DNA of 64,000 nt, taken from positions 1-64,000 of the forward strand of contig CAMIPB010000002.1 in the NCBI GenBank assembly GCA_946223355.1, in the 5' to 3' direction. Shown piece by piece: positions 53,073-62,311 of the stretch. Every line of letters starts with the position of its first letter. Position 1 is the first letter of the stretch. Under the pieces are notes generated by a model. The model was not told the DNA's origin. It saw only the letters and a list, made by a program, of their open reading frames with translations, and did not search any database. This DNA is from an uncultured Corynebacterium sp. (lineage in GTDB: Bacteria > Actinomycetota > Actinomycetes > Mycobacteriales > Mycobacteriaceae). The translations under genes were made by a program, and so were the position numbers.

Positions 53073-53975
53073 ATGTTGAAACGGATTGTGCGCACACTTT
53101 CTACTACCGGCTGGGTAGGACTTATCTTGGTGGCCCTCACTGTGCTCACTGCACTGGTCTCTTTAGTGTGGACGCCGTATGACCCAACCCTGGCGCAGGC
53201 AGCGGACCGTCTCCAAGGCCCGAGTTTCGAGCATCTTCTTGGCACTGATCGTTACGGCCGTGACACACTCTCGCGCATCATGGCAGGTGCTCAGGTCACC
53301 TTGTTCGTGGGCATCGTCGCAGTGGGAATCTCTGCTTTTGTCGGCGTGCCACTTGGCCTAGTGGCTGGCATGAATCGGGGCAGCTTTATCGACGCCGCCA
53401 TTGGCCGGTGCAACGATTTGCTCCTTGCCTTCCCAGCGTTGCTTACGGCGATTATGGCCGGTGCAGTCTTCGGCGCATCTACCTTGACCGCGATGATAGC
53501 CATTGGTATCGCAGGCATCCCAGCTTTTGCCCGCGTCACCCGCTCCGGCACCTTGCAGGTCATAAACCAGGATTACATTGCCGCTGCTCGCATATCCCGA
53601 GTGCCAGGATCAGTGATTGCCCTACGCCACGTGATGGCTAATATCCTCGGGCTCATCATAGTCCAGGCCTCGATTGCTTTTGCCCTTGCTATCCTCGCTG
53701 AAGCCGCACTCTCCTACCTTGGTCTGGGCACCCCACCGCCTACCCCGTCGTGGGGGCGCATGCTGCAAGACTCCCAAACCCTTTTGGGTACCGCACCTTT
53801 GCTCGCTGTCTTTCCCGGCGTTGCCATTGCCGCGACCGTTTTAGGTTTCAACTTGCTTGGCGACGGCCTCCGTGACGTCTTCGATCCCAAACTTCGAACC
53901 TCGCAAGCAGCAACCAGCTCACACTCTGCTGCGTCCAAAGCTACTGCCCCCAAGAGGAAAGGCGGCCAGAAGTAA
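53073..53975 (+). CDS. peptide/nickel-type ABC permease (DppC/NikC family)
   Basis: The protein has 300 residues and about six helices. GTDRYGRDTLSRIMAGAQVTL and the loop AARISRVPGSVIALRHVMANIL are characteristic. The open frame extends back into the preceding gene, but ATG 53073, four bases after the dppB-like stop, gives the normal N-terminus. The C-terminal tail is Lys/Ser-rich. The stop overlaps the ATPase start as TAATG. Confidence 0.92.
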   Translation: MLKRIVRTLSTTGWVGLILVALTVLTALVSLVWTPYDPTLAQAADRLQGPSFEHLLGTDRYGRDTLSRIMAGAQVTLFVGIVAVGISAFVGVPLGLVAGMNRGSFIDAAIGRCNDLLLAFPALLTAIMAGAVFGASTLTAMIAIGIAGIPAFARVTRSGTLQVINQDYIAAARISRVPGSVIALRHVMANILGLIIVQASIAFALAILAEAALSYLGLGTPPPTPSWGRMLQDSQTLLGTAPLLAVFPGVAIAATVLGFNLLGDGLRDVFDPKLRTSQAATSSHSAASKATAPKRKGGQK

Positions 53976-55498
53976 TGCGAGAAGTTATGCCTGACATAAA
54001 CACAGAACCAATCCTGCGCGTCGATAACCTCACCATCGATGGTTTGCTTCATGGTATTTCGTTTGACTTAGATGCTACACACGTCACGAGCAGCACCAGC
54101 AGCAGTGGGAACGGCACCAATCAGGGTGCACGCCTAGGACTTATCGGAGAATCTGGCTCCGGTAAGTCGCTGACTGCGTTGTCCATCATGGGGCTTTTGC
54201 CGGACAATCTCACAGCTGCTGGGTCGATCCAGTTTGCGGGTAGGGAGCTCATTGGGGCGTCGGAACGCTCGTTGCGTCGCCTGCGCGGAAAGAAAATTGC
54301 GATGGTGTTCCAGGAGCCCATGAATGCTCTGGACCCACTCATGCGTATTGGTAAACAGCTGAGCTTTACTGGTAAAGACCCAGAAGATCTCCTTGAGCGA
54401 GTGATGCTGCCAAAAGACTTTACCCGGCGCTTCCCACATGAACTGTCCGGTGGTCAACGCCAACGCGTGCTCATTTCCATGGCTTTGGCGCAAAACCCTG
54501 ACCTTTTGATCTGTGACGAGCCGACCACCGCCCTCGATGCCACGACCGAGGATGAGGTTCTGACTGTACTGGATACTCTCACTGCGGAGCATGGCACAGC
54601 GCTGCTTTTTATTAGCCATGATCTTGCCGTGGTCAAGCGTATGTGCCCGGACATCGCTGTTATGCGCCGCGGCGAAATCGTTGAACACGGCTCCGCGGAG
54701 CAGATTCTTAATTCTCCACAGCGCGCTTATACCCAAAAGCTCGTCGAGGCCTCCCGCGCTGCACAGCCGGCGCACCACACCACCACCGGTGAAACACTCA
54801 TCCAAATAGACAATGTGAGCAAGCACTACCGCGGAAGCGTCGCGGTTGATTCTGTTTCCTTGGACGTCCAACGCGGGGATCGCTTGGGAATCGTGGGCGG
54901 CTCAGGTTCTGGCAAGACCACTCTGCTCAAAATGATTGCCGGGCTCGAACAGCCCACCTCCGGCCAAGTCAGTGTCAGCGGCAGCGTACAAATGGTTTTC
55001 CAGGACCCACAAGGCTCACTCAATCCACGCCTGACTATTGGCGCCTCCATCGCGGAAGGTTTAGGCCCCGGCCATTCACTTTCTGATGATCGGGTGAGAA
55101 AACTCGTTGCACAAGCCCTCGAAGATGTAGGCATTGAATCCCACGCAATGAACAGGTTTCCGCACGAATTCTCTGGCGGTCAACGCCAGCGCATATCTAT
55201 TGCGAGGGCTTTAATTGGTGGTCCGGACATTGTGCTTGCCGACGAAGCCGTTTCCGCCCTCGACGTCTCCGTTCGCAACCAGGTCCTCGAGCTACTCGAA
55301 ACCGCCGTGCGTAAACACAATGTCACGCTGGTTTTTATTTCTCATGACTTGGCCGTCGTTCGCGGTCTCTGTCCAGAGGTCGCCGTCATGCACGAGGGCA
55401 GACTCGTTGACTTCGGTGAGACCGAATCCATCTGGGAGCATTCCTCCGATGAATACACCCGCAAGCTCATTGCCGCGGAGAAAAAGCACGCACTCTAG
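53975..55498 (+). CDS. ABC importer ATPase, two fused nucleotide-binding domains (DppD-DppF fusion)
   Basis: This 507-residue protein energises the importer. Domain 1 (about 10-265) has Walker A GESGSGKS, signature LSGGQRQRV and Walker B LLICDEPTTALD. Domain 2 (about 275-505) has GGSGSGKTT, FSGGQRQRI and IVLADEAVSALD. Fusion replaces the usual two genes. Walker B of the second domain reads DEAVSALD, not DEPT, a conservative change. It is coupled to the permease by TAATG. The stop shares CTAG with a short minus-strand frame. Confidence 0.93.
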   Translation: MREVMPDINTEPILRVDNLTIDGLLHGISFDLDATHVTSSTSSSGNGTNQGARLGLIGESGSGKSLTALSIMGLLPDNLTAAGSIQFAGRELIGASERSLRRLRGKKIAMVFQEPMNALDPLMRIGKQLSFTGKDPEDLLERVMLPKDFTRRFPHELSGGQRQRVLISMALAQNPDLLICDEPTTALDATTEDEVLTVLDTLTAEHGTALLFISHDLAVVKRMCPDIAVMRRGEIVEHGSAEQILNSPQRAYTQKLVEASRAAQPAHHTTTGETLIQIDNVSKHYRGSVAVDSVSLDVQRGDRLGIVGGSGSGKTTLLKMIAGLEQPTSGQVSVSGSVQMVFQDPQGSLNPRLTIGASIAEGLGPGHSLSDDRVRKLVAQALEDVGIESHAMNRFPHEFSGGQRQRISIARALIGGPDIVLADEAVSALDVSVRNQVLELLETAVRKHNVTLVFISHDLAVVRGLCPEVAVMHEGRLVDFGETESIWEHSSDEYTRKLIAAEKKHAL

Positions 55499-55638
55499 CT
55501 GGAGTACGTATCCAGCAGGAGTTCAAAGTCCACGATGTGTTCCTCGACGCGCTCAAAAACCTCGAGCGCGTCGAGTACCTCATCTACGTAGTCTGCAGGT
55601 GCCGCAGCGAAAAAGTGATCATGTTCAGGCGAATGCAT
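55495..55638 (-). CDS. small acidic protein of 47 residues (probable)
   Basis: This short frame begins MHSPEHDHFFAAAPADY and ends LLLDTYSS. It is acidic, rich in Val/Glu/Leu/Asp, and reads like one amphipathic helix (about 17-41). It starts with ATG and ends in the CTAG shared with the ABC ATPase stop, a tail-to-tail overlap also seen at other convergent pairs here. The ribosome site is weak. I recognise no family. The composition and overlap are the only support. Confidence 0.45.
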   Translation of the reverse strand: MHSPEHDHFFAAAPADYVDEVLDALEVFERVEEHIVDFELLLDTYSS

Positions 55639-55724
55639 GTCTATAAATCACGCTACTTTCGACGAAGAAGTATCTCCCAAGATTTTGGGCGATGCACTCA
55701 TCCTATGCCATATAAGAAATACCG
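55639..55724. other. short gap upstream of the small frame and before the tsuA-tusA stop
   Basis: No gene is visible. On the minus strand TTTATAG lies just before the ATG of the 47-residue frame, too close to be its own -10. Confidence 0.4.
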
Positions 55725-57128
55725 CTAGCCTTTGACCACGGTGATTTGCCAGCCGGCATCCCCAGTGCGCTCAAAATCGGTAATAAGGTGCCCATCATCC
55801 GCAGCCCACGCTGGAATTGAATCGGTTGCTTGTGTGCAATCAAAGTCAATGACCACAGCCTCTCCAACATCTAGCTGCTTCATGGCTTGTTTTGCCTCAA
55901 TCAGCGGGAACGGGCAAACTGCGCCCAATGTGTCCAAGGCGTAGCGCCCCTCTCCTAGAGGTTTCAAACCAGAATCAGACACCTTTGTTTCTGGCTTAGC
56001 CAAAACTGAAACTGGCGCAACTACACCGCTAGAAGATACAGCTGGCTGATCAACTCCTGATGCGATGGCAAACCCAAAGTCCTTTGCAGCAGGTGTAGCG
56101 GTTTCAGTTGAGGCGGCTTGCTGCGGTGCAGATTTTGGTTTGAGCCAAAGTTTGGCCCCTGCAAAAACACCTAACGCAATGAATAATAAAGCGACCCAGC
56201 CCTGGAAGCTGAACAACGATGTTTCCACCATTCCGTTTCCTACCGTGCAGCCACCAGCCCACGCCGCGCCAATTCCCATGAGAACACCACCCCATATAGC
56301 GCGAACAAGGGTTTGCGAATCTGGCACGCGAACACGAAACTCCCCAGAGAGCTTTGCCGCAATGACTGCGCCTACCAAAAGACCCAGTACGAGCAGTACT
56401 CCCCAGTCAATGTATTCCGCTGCATCACCGGTTGCCATATACGCAACGAGGTTTCCAGTCGGCGTGGTTATTCCTAAGCCTGAATTTCGCCCAGAGGCAG
56501 CTGATAAAACGAAACCTATGGTGCCCAGTACGCCAATGAGAGCACCAGCCACATTCATATTCAAAGGACGAGACCACCAGGACTGTCCAAAATCAAGCTT
56601 CTGTCGGGCGGCATCTTTAGCGAAATAGTGACGTACGAGCCCAATTGTGAAAATCCATACTGTTGCAACGAGGATCCAGGGCGAAATTCCCAATGCCCCG
56701 TGGATAGTTGTCAACGGTAGCGTCCACTCTTTAAGTCCGGAGTTAATCGGTTGCAATGGCCCGTACTTCATAGCCGCCGCCGACAAACCATAAGTGATGA
56801 GCGCGAACCAGGAACCTACAAGGCCTTCTCCCGAGCGGTACCACGTTCCAGAAGCGCAGCCGCCAGCAAGGATAATTCCCAGACCAAAGACAAAACCTCC
56901 GACCATAACGGCCAGTGGCGCAAAGGGGTCTACTTTGGGCGACAAAACTCCAGTTTGGGTGAGCAAAGTTAACCCGAGGGAGTGAACCGCAATCAGAATC
57001 ATGAGCGCAGTAAATCCACGCCACGATTTGTTGAGGTAGATATCGCGCAACATTCCAGTAACGCAGAATCGCCCTCGCTGAACAATGATTCCAAAAGCAA
57101 TGCCAACTATTAATCCGGTCAAGATCAT
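55725..57128 (-). CDS. YeeE/YedE (TsuA) thiosulfate transporter fused to a TusA sulfurtransferase domain
   Basis: The protein has 467 residues. The membrane part (about 1-330) has the two conserved Cys motifs of the family: LAGGCASGTWYRSGEG and WAGGCTVGNGMVE, with GRFCVTGMLRD at the start. A Ser/Ala/Pro linker follows, and then a TusA/SirA domain (about 395-467) with CPFPLIEAKQAM holding the reactive Cys. TsuA moves thiosulfate, and TsuB (a TusA-like protein) is its partner in other bacteria, so the fusion joins both. It is a single gene. A role in sulfur assimilation is likely. Confidence 0.88.
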   Translation of the reverse strand: MILTGLIVGIAFGIIVQRGRFCVTGMLRDIYLNKSWRGFTALMILIAVHSLGLTLLTQTGVLSPKVDPFAPLAVMVGGFVFGLGIILAGGCASGTWYRSGEGLVGSWFALITYGLSAAAMKYGPLQPINSGLKEWTLPLTTIHGALGISPWILVATVWIFTIGLVRHYFAKDAARQKLDFGQSWWSRPLNMNVAGALIGVLGTIGFVLSAASGRNSGLGITTPTGNLVAYMATGDAAEYIDWGVLLVLGLLVGAVIAAKLSGEFRVRVPDSQTLVRAIWGGVLMGIGAAWAGGCTVGNGMVETSLFSFQGWVALLFIALGVFAGAKLWLKPKSAPQQAASTETATPAAKDFGFAIASGVDQPAVSSSGVVAPVSVLAKPETKVSDSGLKPLGEGRYALDTLGAVCPFPLIEAKQAMKQLDVGEAVVIDFDCTQATDSIPAWAADDGHLITDFERTGDAGWQITVVKG

Positions 57129-57316
57129 TTTCTACCTCTTATCAGGTGCTTTCCTTTAGGACTCGTTAACAATAACCCGGATGAACCAGATTGTCCATAA
57201 TTTATGCACCAAGCGGTCTACCTAAATACAAGTCGAGGTCTGCTTATTCTTTAGGCATAATAGAAAAACCGTCTATCTACCGCTGCCGTCCGCTTGTGCA
57301 GCGAGCTAAGGAAACC
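57129..57316. other. 188-bp divergent promoter region
   Basis: This AT-rich region lies between tsuA-tusA and the BCCT carrier. TAGGCATAATAG at about 57254-57265 holds a good -10 (CATAAT) for the carrier. The -35 is unclear, and no operator was identified. Confidence 0.5.
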
Positions 57317-59179
57317 GTGCCCTCACAACCTCACGATCCCGTCCACAAAAAGAGGGGGCTATACCCCCACGACATGCACCCGGGACTCGTTCCGGGAATC
57401 GGCGTAGACGAACAACGCAATCGCTTTAGTATTGACCCCTATGTCGCCGGAGTGACAGGCATACTCGTCGTATCCTTCATCGCCTGGGGAATCTTACTCC
57501 CAGAAAGCGTGGCCAACGCTTCTTCCACAGCTTTTAGCTGGGCCATCACAAATGCTGGTTGGTTGCTTAACATTACGATGACACTCGCAATTTTTGTGAT
57601 GGGATATATCGGATTTTCAAAACTCGGCCGCATTCGGCTTGGCACCGATGAGGAAGAACCCGAATTTTCTCGCTTCTCTTGGGTCGCCATGATGTTTGGC
57701 GCCGGTATTGGTGTGGGAATCTTCTTCTACGGCCCATCTGAACCGCTCACTTATTACATGTCTCCGCCACCGCACACGGTAGAAGGAAACACTGTAGAAG
57801 CTCTGCACTATGCAATGGCTCAGTCTCACTTCCACTGGGGCATAGCCCCCTGGGCAGCATACGCTCTCGTAGGAGGCGCAATTGCATACTCCTCCTACCG
57901 TCGAGGCCGTGTTCCGCTCATTTCATCAGCCTTTTCTTCATTGTTCGGCTCACGCGACACAGACGGACCTTTGGGAAAGCTCATCGATGTACTCGCGCTT
58001 ATCGCCACTCTGTTTGGAACGGCTGCCACCCTCGGATTATCCACCATTCAGATCGGCGAAGGCATCACCATCATCTCCAGCGTCAATGAAGCGACTAACA
58101 CACTCCTCATTGTCATCATCGCCGTATTGAGCATTGCTTTTATCATCTCTGCAGTATCTGGAGTCGCTCGCGGAATTCGCTACCTTTCCAATACCAACAT
58201 CACGTTGACCTTAGGCTTAGTTTTCTTTGTGTTTTTCACTGGCCCAACGCTACTGATGCTCAACCTCATCCCATCCGGCATCATCACTTACATCGACCAA
58301 ATGCTGCCCATGATGGCTAAGTCTTTGTCTTGGGGCGATGAAACCGTTGAGTTTCAGTCATACTGGACCGCCTTCTACTGGGCGTGGTGGATCGCTTGGA
58401 CACCGTTTGTCGGACTTTTCCTGGCCCGGATTTCGAGGGGTCGCACCCTACGTGGGTTTGTCACGGTCACAGTACTAGCACCGACCATCATCATGGCTTT
58501 GGCATTCACAGTTTTTGGCGGCACAGCCATCACATTCCATCAAAACAATGTGCCAGGCTTTAACGGCGATGCCTCGAACGAGGCTGTACTTTTTAGTCTT
58601 TTTGATCAGTTGCCACTTTCCAACCTGACCCCTTTCATCTTGATGTTGGTGCTTGCAGTCTTCTTCATAACCTCCGCAGATTCAGCATCCGTAGTGATGG
58701 GAACCATGTCTTCCAAGGGCGACCCATCGCCCAAACGACCACTCGTAGTGTTCTGGGGCCTTTGCATGATGGGTATCGCGATCGTCATGTTGCTAACTGG
58801 CGGCGAGGAAGTTTTATCTGGCCTTCAAAATCTCACGATTTTGTCCGCCCTACCCTTCTCGGCCGTACTCCTTGTTCTTATGGTTGCGTTCGTAAAGGAT
58901 CTCCAGTCAGATCCACTATTCATTCGTCGCACGTACGCCGAAACTGCAGTAGAAAATGCAATTGTTCGCGGATTGGAAGAACATGGCGACGACTTTGAAC
59001 TCAGCGTCAGCCCTGCCGAAACTGGCCGCGGAGCAGGATCCGAATTTGACTCCACTGCACAGCGATACACACAGTGGTACCAACGCACTGATGAAGAAGG
59101 GAGAGAAGTAGACTTTAATTTTGAATCCCGTGAATGGGCCGACGGATACACGGATGAAAATACCGAATCCAACAAGTAG
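57317..59179 (+). CDS. BCCT-family osmolyte carrier (betaine/ectoine/proline)
   Basis: The protein has about 620 residues and twelve helices. The substrate and Na+ motifs GAGIGVGIFFYGPSEPL and WAWWIAWTPFVGLFLARISRGR are diagnostic. The gene order beside aecD-brnQ-luciferase in C. glutamicum points to EctP or a relative, but the exact substrate is not decided. The frame is open from 57191; GTG 57317 has AAGGA five bases upstream and gives an N-terminus of normal length. The C-terminal 90 residues are acidic and may sense osmotic stress. Confidence 0.9.
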   Translation: MPSQPHDPVHKKRGLYPHDMHPGLVPGIGVDEQRNRFSIDPYVAGVTGILVVSFIAWGILLPESVANASSTAFSWAITNAGWLLNITMTLAIFVMGYIGFSKLGRIRLGTDEEEPEFSRFSWVAMMFGAGIGVGIFFYGPSEPLTYYMSPPPHTVEGNTVEALHYAMAQSHFHWGIAPWAAYALVGGAIAYSSYRRGRVPLISSAFSSLFGSRDTDGPLGKLIDVLALIATLFGTAATLGLSTIQIGEGITIISSVNEATNTLLIVIIAVLSIAFIISAVSGVARGIRYLSNTNITLTLGLVFFVFFTGPTLLMLNLIPSGIITYIDQMLPMMAKSLSWGDETVEFQSYWTAFYWAWWIAWTPFVGLFLARISRGRTLRGFVTVTVLAPTIIMALAFTVFGGTAITFHQNNVPGFNGDASNEAVLFSLFDQLPLSNLTPFILMLVLAVFFITSADSASVVMGTMSSKGDPSPKRPLVVFWGLCMMGIAIVMLLTGGEEVLSGLQNLTILSALPFSAVLLVLMVAFVKDLQSDPLFIRRTYAETAVENAIVRGLEEHGDDFELSVSPAETGRGAGSEFDSTAQRYTQWYQRTDEEGREVDFNFESREWADGYTDENTESNK

Positions 59180-59193
59180 GTGAAACGTTGAAG

Positions 59194-59583
59194 ATGGCTG
59201 CAAATGTGCTCCCCCACGATGTGGTGCTGGACGGTTTTGACCTCCCCGGGCAACACCAGGTTGATCATGAGTTCCTCTTGGAAGGAGCACCATTATCCCC
59301 GTGGTTGCCACTCGTTGGCCTCATGCTTGTGGCGTTCGGAGCCGTCTTCCTCGCATTCCGCAAGCGTGGCTCATCACTGCTGCTCATCGTGGGCGGATTA
59401 CTAACCTTGCACAAGTTAGTGGCCGTTCCAGTGAAAATCTGGCTCATCTTCGGCAGCATTGATGTGCTGTGGTACTCACTCAAGTATTACTTCTTGTATT
59501 GGCAACTCAACGCATGGGTCGCGCTTGTTATCGGACTTGCGGCCATTCTTAGCGGCTGCGTTTTGCTTCTAAAATCGCGATAA
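59194..59583 (+). CDS. hypothetical membrane protein
   Basis: The protein has about 129 residues and three to four hydrophobic helices (WLPLVGLMLVAFGAVFLAF, LLLIVGGLLTLHKLVAV, WVALVIGLAAILSGCVLLL). TTG 59188 lies 4 bases after AGGTGA and ATG 59194 lies 10 bases after it; either may be used. It follows the BCCT carrier by about 14 bases and is probably co-transcribed with it. The 3' end overlaps the response regulator by 35 bases, tail to tail. No family recognised. Confidence 0.68.
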   Translation: MAANVLPHDVVLDGFDLPGQHQVDHEFLLEGAPLSPWLPLVGLMLVAFGAVFLAFRKRGSSLLLIVGGLLTLHKLVAVPVKIWLIFGSIDVLWYSLKYYFLYWQLNAWVALVIGLAAILSGCVLLLKSR

Positions 59584-60166
59584 CAATATGCACCCGATTC
59601 GTGCCTTGAATCTTTTCCAACACGTTCTTGATATGTGTTTTCACCGTGGTTGGAGTGATAAATAGAGATTGCGCAATTTCTGCGTTACTTAAACCCTGCG
59701 CGACCAGCTCCGCGACCTCGCTCTCACGAACGGTTAACGTTTCCAAAAGTGGATTTTTCACCCACTCATCTTCCCGCTGCAGCAGCTTATCCACAATCCC
59801 GGGACTCAACACCTGCTGGCCTTGACCTGCAGAAATAATAGCGTTAACTAAGGCTTTTGGCGGTGTCGTTTTCAGCAAGAATCCCACTGCGCCTGCTCGC
59901 ATCGCATCTAATACAAACTGTTCAGTATCAAATGCGGTCAACATAATAACCGGCGTATCAGGTACGAGTTTTACCGCCTCAATCCCGTCCATGATCGGCA
60001 TGCGGATGTCCATCAGCGCGACGTCGGGACGCTCAGTAGCAATTAGGCTAACCGCCTCTCGCCCGTTGCTTGCCTCTCCTACAACCGTTATTCCCTCCGC
60101 GCCGTCAAGAAGCAAGCGAAGTCCCTGCCGCATCAACGGTTCATCATCCGCAATGATTATCCTCAC
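59549..60166 (-). CDS. NarL/LuxR-type response regulator
   Basis: The protein has 205 residues. In the receiver domain Asp53 (ALMDIRMP) is the phosphate acceptor, with the acidic pair DDE at 7-9 and Lys in FLLKTTPP. The LuxR helix-turn-helix (about 140-200, TVRESEVAELVAQGLSNAEIA, then TVKTHIKNVLEK) is complete. It overlaps or abuts its kinase gene (2 bases between), and the two form a pair. Targets are unknown; the genes next to it are candidates. Confidence 0.93.
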   Translation of the reverse strand: MRIIIADDEPLMRQGLRLLLDGAEGITVVGEASNGREAVSLIATERPDVALMDIRMPIMDGIEAVKLVPDTPVIMLTAFDTEQFVLDAMRAGAVGFLLKTTPPKALVNAIISAGQGQQVLSPGIVDKLLQREDEWVKNPLLETLTVRESEVAELVAQGLSNAEIAQSLFITPTTVKTHIKNVLEKIQGTNRVHIVIAILEAKRSR

Positions 60167-60168
60167 GA

Positions 60169-61293
60169 CTATTCCTCCACTGGCAATTCAAAACTCACGA
60201 CGAAGGGATCCTTGTCATTAATAGACAAATTCCCACCTACTGCTTCAATGCGTCGGCGCATGCCAAGCAATCCGTTGCCCGTCCCCATGCCCGAACCCTG
60301 GTTCGGCCACCGCGAGTTGGCCACCGTTACCTTTAAAAGGCGTCGACGCTTGCCCGAAGAGACAAACTCCGTTGTCACTGTCACCGGTTGGCCAGGAGCA
60401 TGTTTGCGAGCATTAGTGAGACACTCCCGCAATGCACGCGACGCCGCCTGCTTTACCTTTGTAGGCATACCAGGCAAAGGCTTTAAACTTGCTTGATAGT
60501 GGATGCAATCCCCCGCCTCACGGGCTTCCTCAACAATGACGTCAAACGAATCGCGCGGATCATTTCTCTCACGCACATCACGTAAAATCTCCCTCAAATC
60601 CTGCACTGCTCCCTCAGCTTCCTGCTGAATTGTAGCCGCCGTGGATTTAACTTTGTCCGGGTCTAAATCACGAAGTGCCAACGCACTGGAATATACAGAG
60701 ATAAGACTTAATCGATGCGAAATCGAGTCGTGCACATCAAGCGCTATGCGCTCTCGCTCCTGGTTTTGCGCTTCCTCCCGGTCACGTAGTTTCAATTCCC
60801 ATCGCCGGCGCATATTCATGCCAACCACTACACATGGCAATGCGAAAAACCCCAAAAGAATTGCGACGAAAATCCACCATGGTTCCTCATAAGGGACAGG
60901 ACTCAGCCACGACTCGACGAAGAATGTTCCAACCAAGAATGAAACGCCAGCAAGCATCCACCCGTGTCCTTTACGGGCAGACAGTAAGGTCAACGCAACA
61001 AACACTGCGGGAAAGGCAGCACCAGAAACTCCGCACGCCACCGTAGCCAGCGCCCAATATGGAGAGCCAAAAGCTTTCGGTAAGAAAACCCAGCTCAAAA
61101 TTCCGAGCACCACATTGACAAGGAAAAAGGGCCTAAACGCTTCTGGGGCAATGCCCTCTCCGTCTTCCAAAGAGATTCCAAACACAATCAAACCCGATAA
61201 TGTGCCCAGGACAACGCAGGTAATCACCGTGATGACGACAGTGGAGCGCTTGATGGGCATAAGAAGGTATGCAGACGAAGCATAAGAGGACAT
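60169..61293 (-). CDS. NarL-type sensor histidine kinase (HisKA_3)
   Basis: The protein has 374 residues and six predicted membrane helices in the first 160, with no large extracellular sensor domain. The dimerisation and phospho-acceptor helix follows, with His188 in ALDVHDSISHRL. The HATPase region is weaker but visible (ALRECLTNARKHAPG, GNGLLGMRRRIEAVGG). It senses something in the membrane or envelope and phosphorylates the response regulator encoded next. An alternative ATG lies 11 codons in. Confidence 0.92.
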   Translation of the reverse strand: MSSYASSAYLLMPIKRSTVVITVITCVVLGTLSGLIVFGISLEDGEGIAPEAFRPFFLVNVVLGILSWVFLPKAFGSPYWALATVACGVSGAAFPAVFVALTLLSARKGHGWMLAGVSFLVGTFFVESWLSPVPYEEPWWIFVAILLGFFALPCVVVGMNMRRRWELKLRDREEAQNQERERIALDVHDSISHRLSLISVYSSALALRDLDPDKVKSTAATIQQEAEGAVQDLREILRDVRERNDPRDSFDVIVEEAREAGDCIHYQASLKPLPGMPTKVKQAASRALRECLTNARKHAPGQPVTVTTEFVSSGKRRRLLKVTVANSRWPNQGSGMGTGNGLLGMRRRIEAVGGNLSINDKDPFVVSFELPVEE

Positions 61294-61393
61294 GCATTTA
61301 GACTAAACCTTCAATGAAAGCGAGACCTCCTCCCTAGGGAGGATAAAGATTTCCACCCTGGGGATCTAAGAAATAGGTTGTGCAACAAGTGAA

Positions 61394-62311
61394 ATGAAGT
61401 GCATGACCAATTCTTCTTATCATCAAACTGCCCGCACGACTTTGTTGCCCGGCAAACAGCCACGTTGGTGGCGTCCTGTCCTTGAGTTACTCCTATTTTT
61501 CTTGTTCACCTTCCTCTTTTCCATAGCAGTTATTGGAGGCGGTGAAATCATTTTGCCCCAGCTTGGACTGCCAGGCGACGCATTACTGGGTGAAGACCTG
61601 CGCGATCCTTACGCCCTAACCGGGTTGCTGCTCATAATCGCCATACTATTACCAGCGGCTCTATTGGCTGCACGCCTGGGAGGACGCAGATTCTCTGGTT
61701 TTCTCTGGTCAGTTACTGGGCGAATCCGCTGGAAACTCGTTAAACGCGCGGTTGCTCTAGCGCTTGTAGTTGTACCGGTAGTTCTCTCGCTCAACTTTAT
61801 GCTCGCAGCAGCATTCGATCCCACGGAGGTCGAACTTCGTTTTAATGGCGCTGCCTGGGCAAGCTTGGGAATCATCCTAGTTGTAGTTCCGTTCCAAGCA
61901 GCTGCAGAGGAGATTGTTTTCCGTGGCGTCTTACCACAAGCTTTTGGAGTCTGGTTGCGATCACCGTGGCTAGCCTACGCGCTAAGCACCGGACTATTCG
62001 TAGCCGGCCACCTGTACAACTGGGTGGGCCTAATTGACATTCTTATTTTTGCCATCTGCATGATCATCTTGACACACGTTTCAGGTGGGTTGGAATACGC
62101 AGTAGGGATCCACACGGTAAATAACGTCCTAGTCTGCGCGGCCGGTGCCTTCGGGCTTGCGGATCCCAACCTAGTGGAGGTGCCACTTTATGCCTCGATC
62201 GTCGCCAGCGCCGGGACAATATTTATGACGTGGTGGCTAATATCTAAACCTGCTGAGATGCCTGGCGTGCCGCATGAACAGTTGGCGAAGGAATGCAGTC
62301 CTCAGCGTTAA
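61394..62311 (+). CDS. CPBP-family intramembrane metalloprotease
   Basis: The protein has 305 residues and about eight helices. The active-site motifs EEIVFRG (Glu-Glu, Arg), the His in FVAGHLYN and GIHTVNN are those of the CPBP (Abi, CAAX/bacteriocin-processing) family. Such enzymes cleave membrane substrates or serve in bacteriocin immunity. ATG 61394 or, three codons later, ATG 61403 may be the start. It is divergent from the kinase gene across 100 bp. Its last 68 bases overlap the M20 gene on the other strand. Confidence 0.85.
   Translation: MKCMTNSSYHQTARTTLLPGKQPRWWRPVLELLLFFLFTFLFSIAVIGGGEIILPQLGLPGDALLGEDLRDPYALTGLLLIIAILLPAALLAARLGGRRFSGFLWSVTGRIRWKLVKRAVALALVVVPVVLSLNFMLAAAFDPTEVELRFNGAAWASLGIILVVVPFQAAAEEIVFRGVLPQAFGVWLRSPWLAYALSTGLFVAGHLYNWVGLIDILIFAICMIILTHVSGGLEYAVGIHTVNNVLVCAAGAFGLADPNLVEVPLYASIVASAGTIFMTWWLISKPAEMPGVPHEQLAKECSPQR

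Noticed and set aside
55537..55728. A 63-residue plus-strand frame after the ABC ATPase
   Set aside because: The composition is unlike a protein. The opposite strand reads a more convincing acidic helix.
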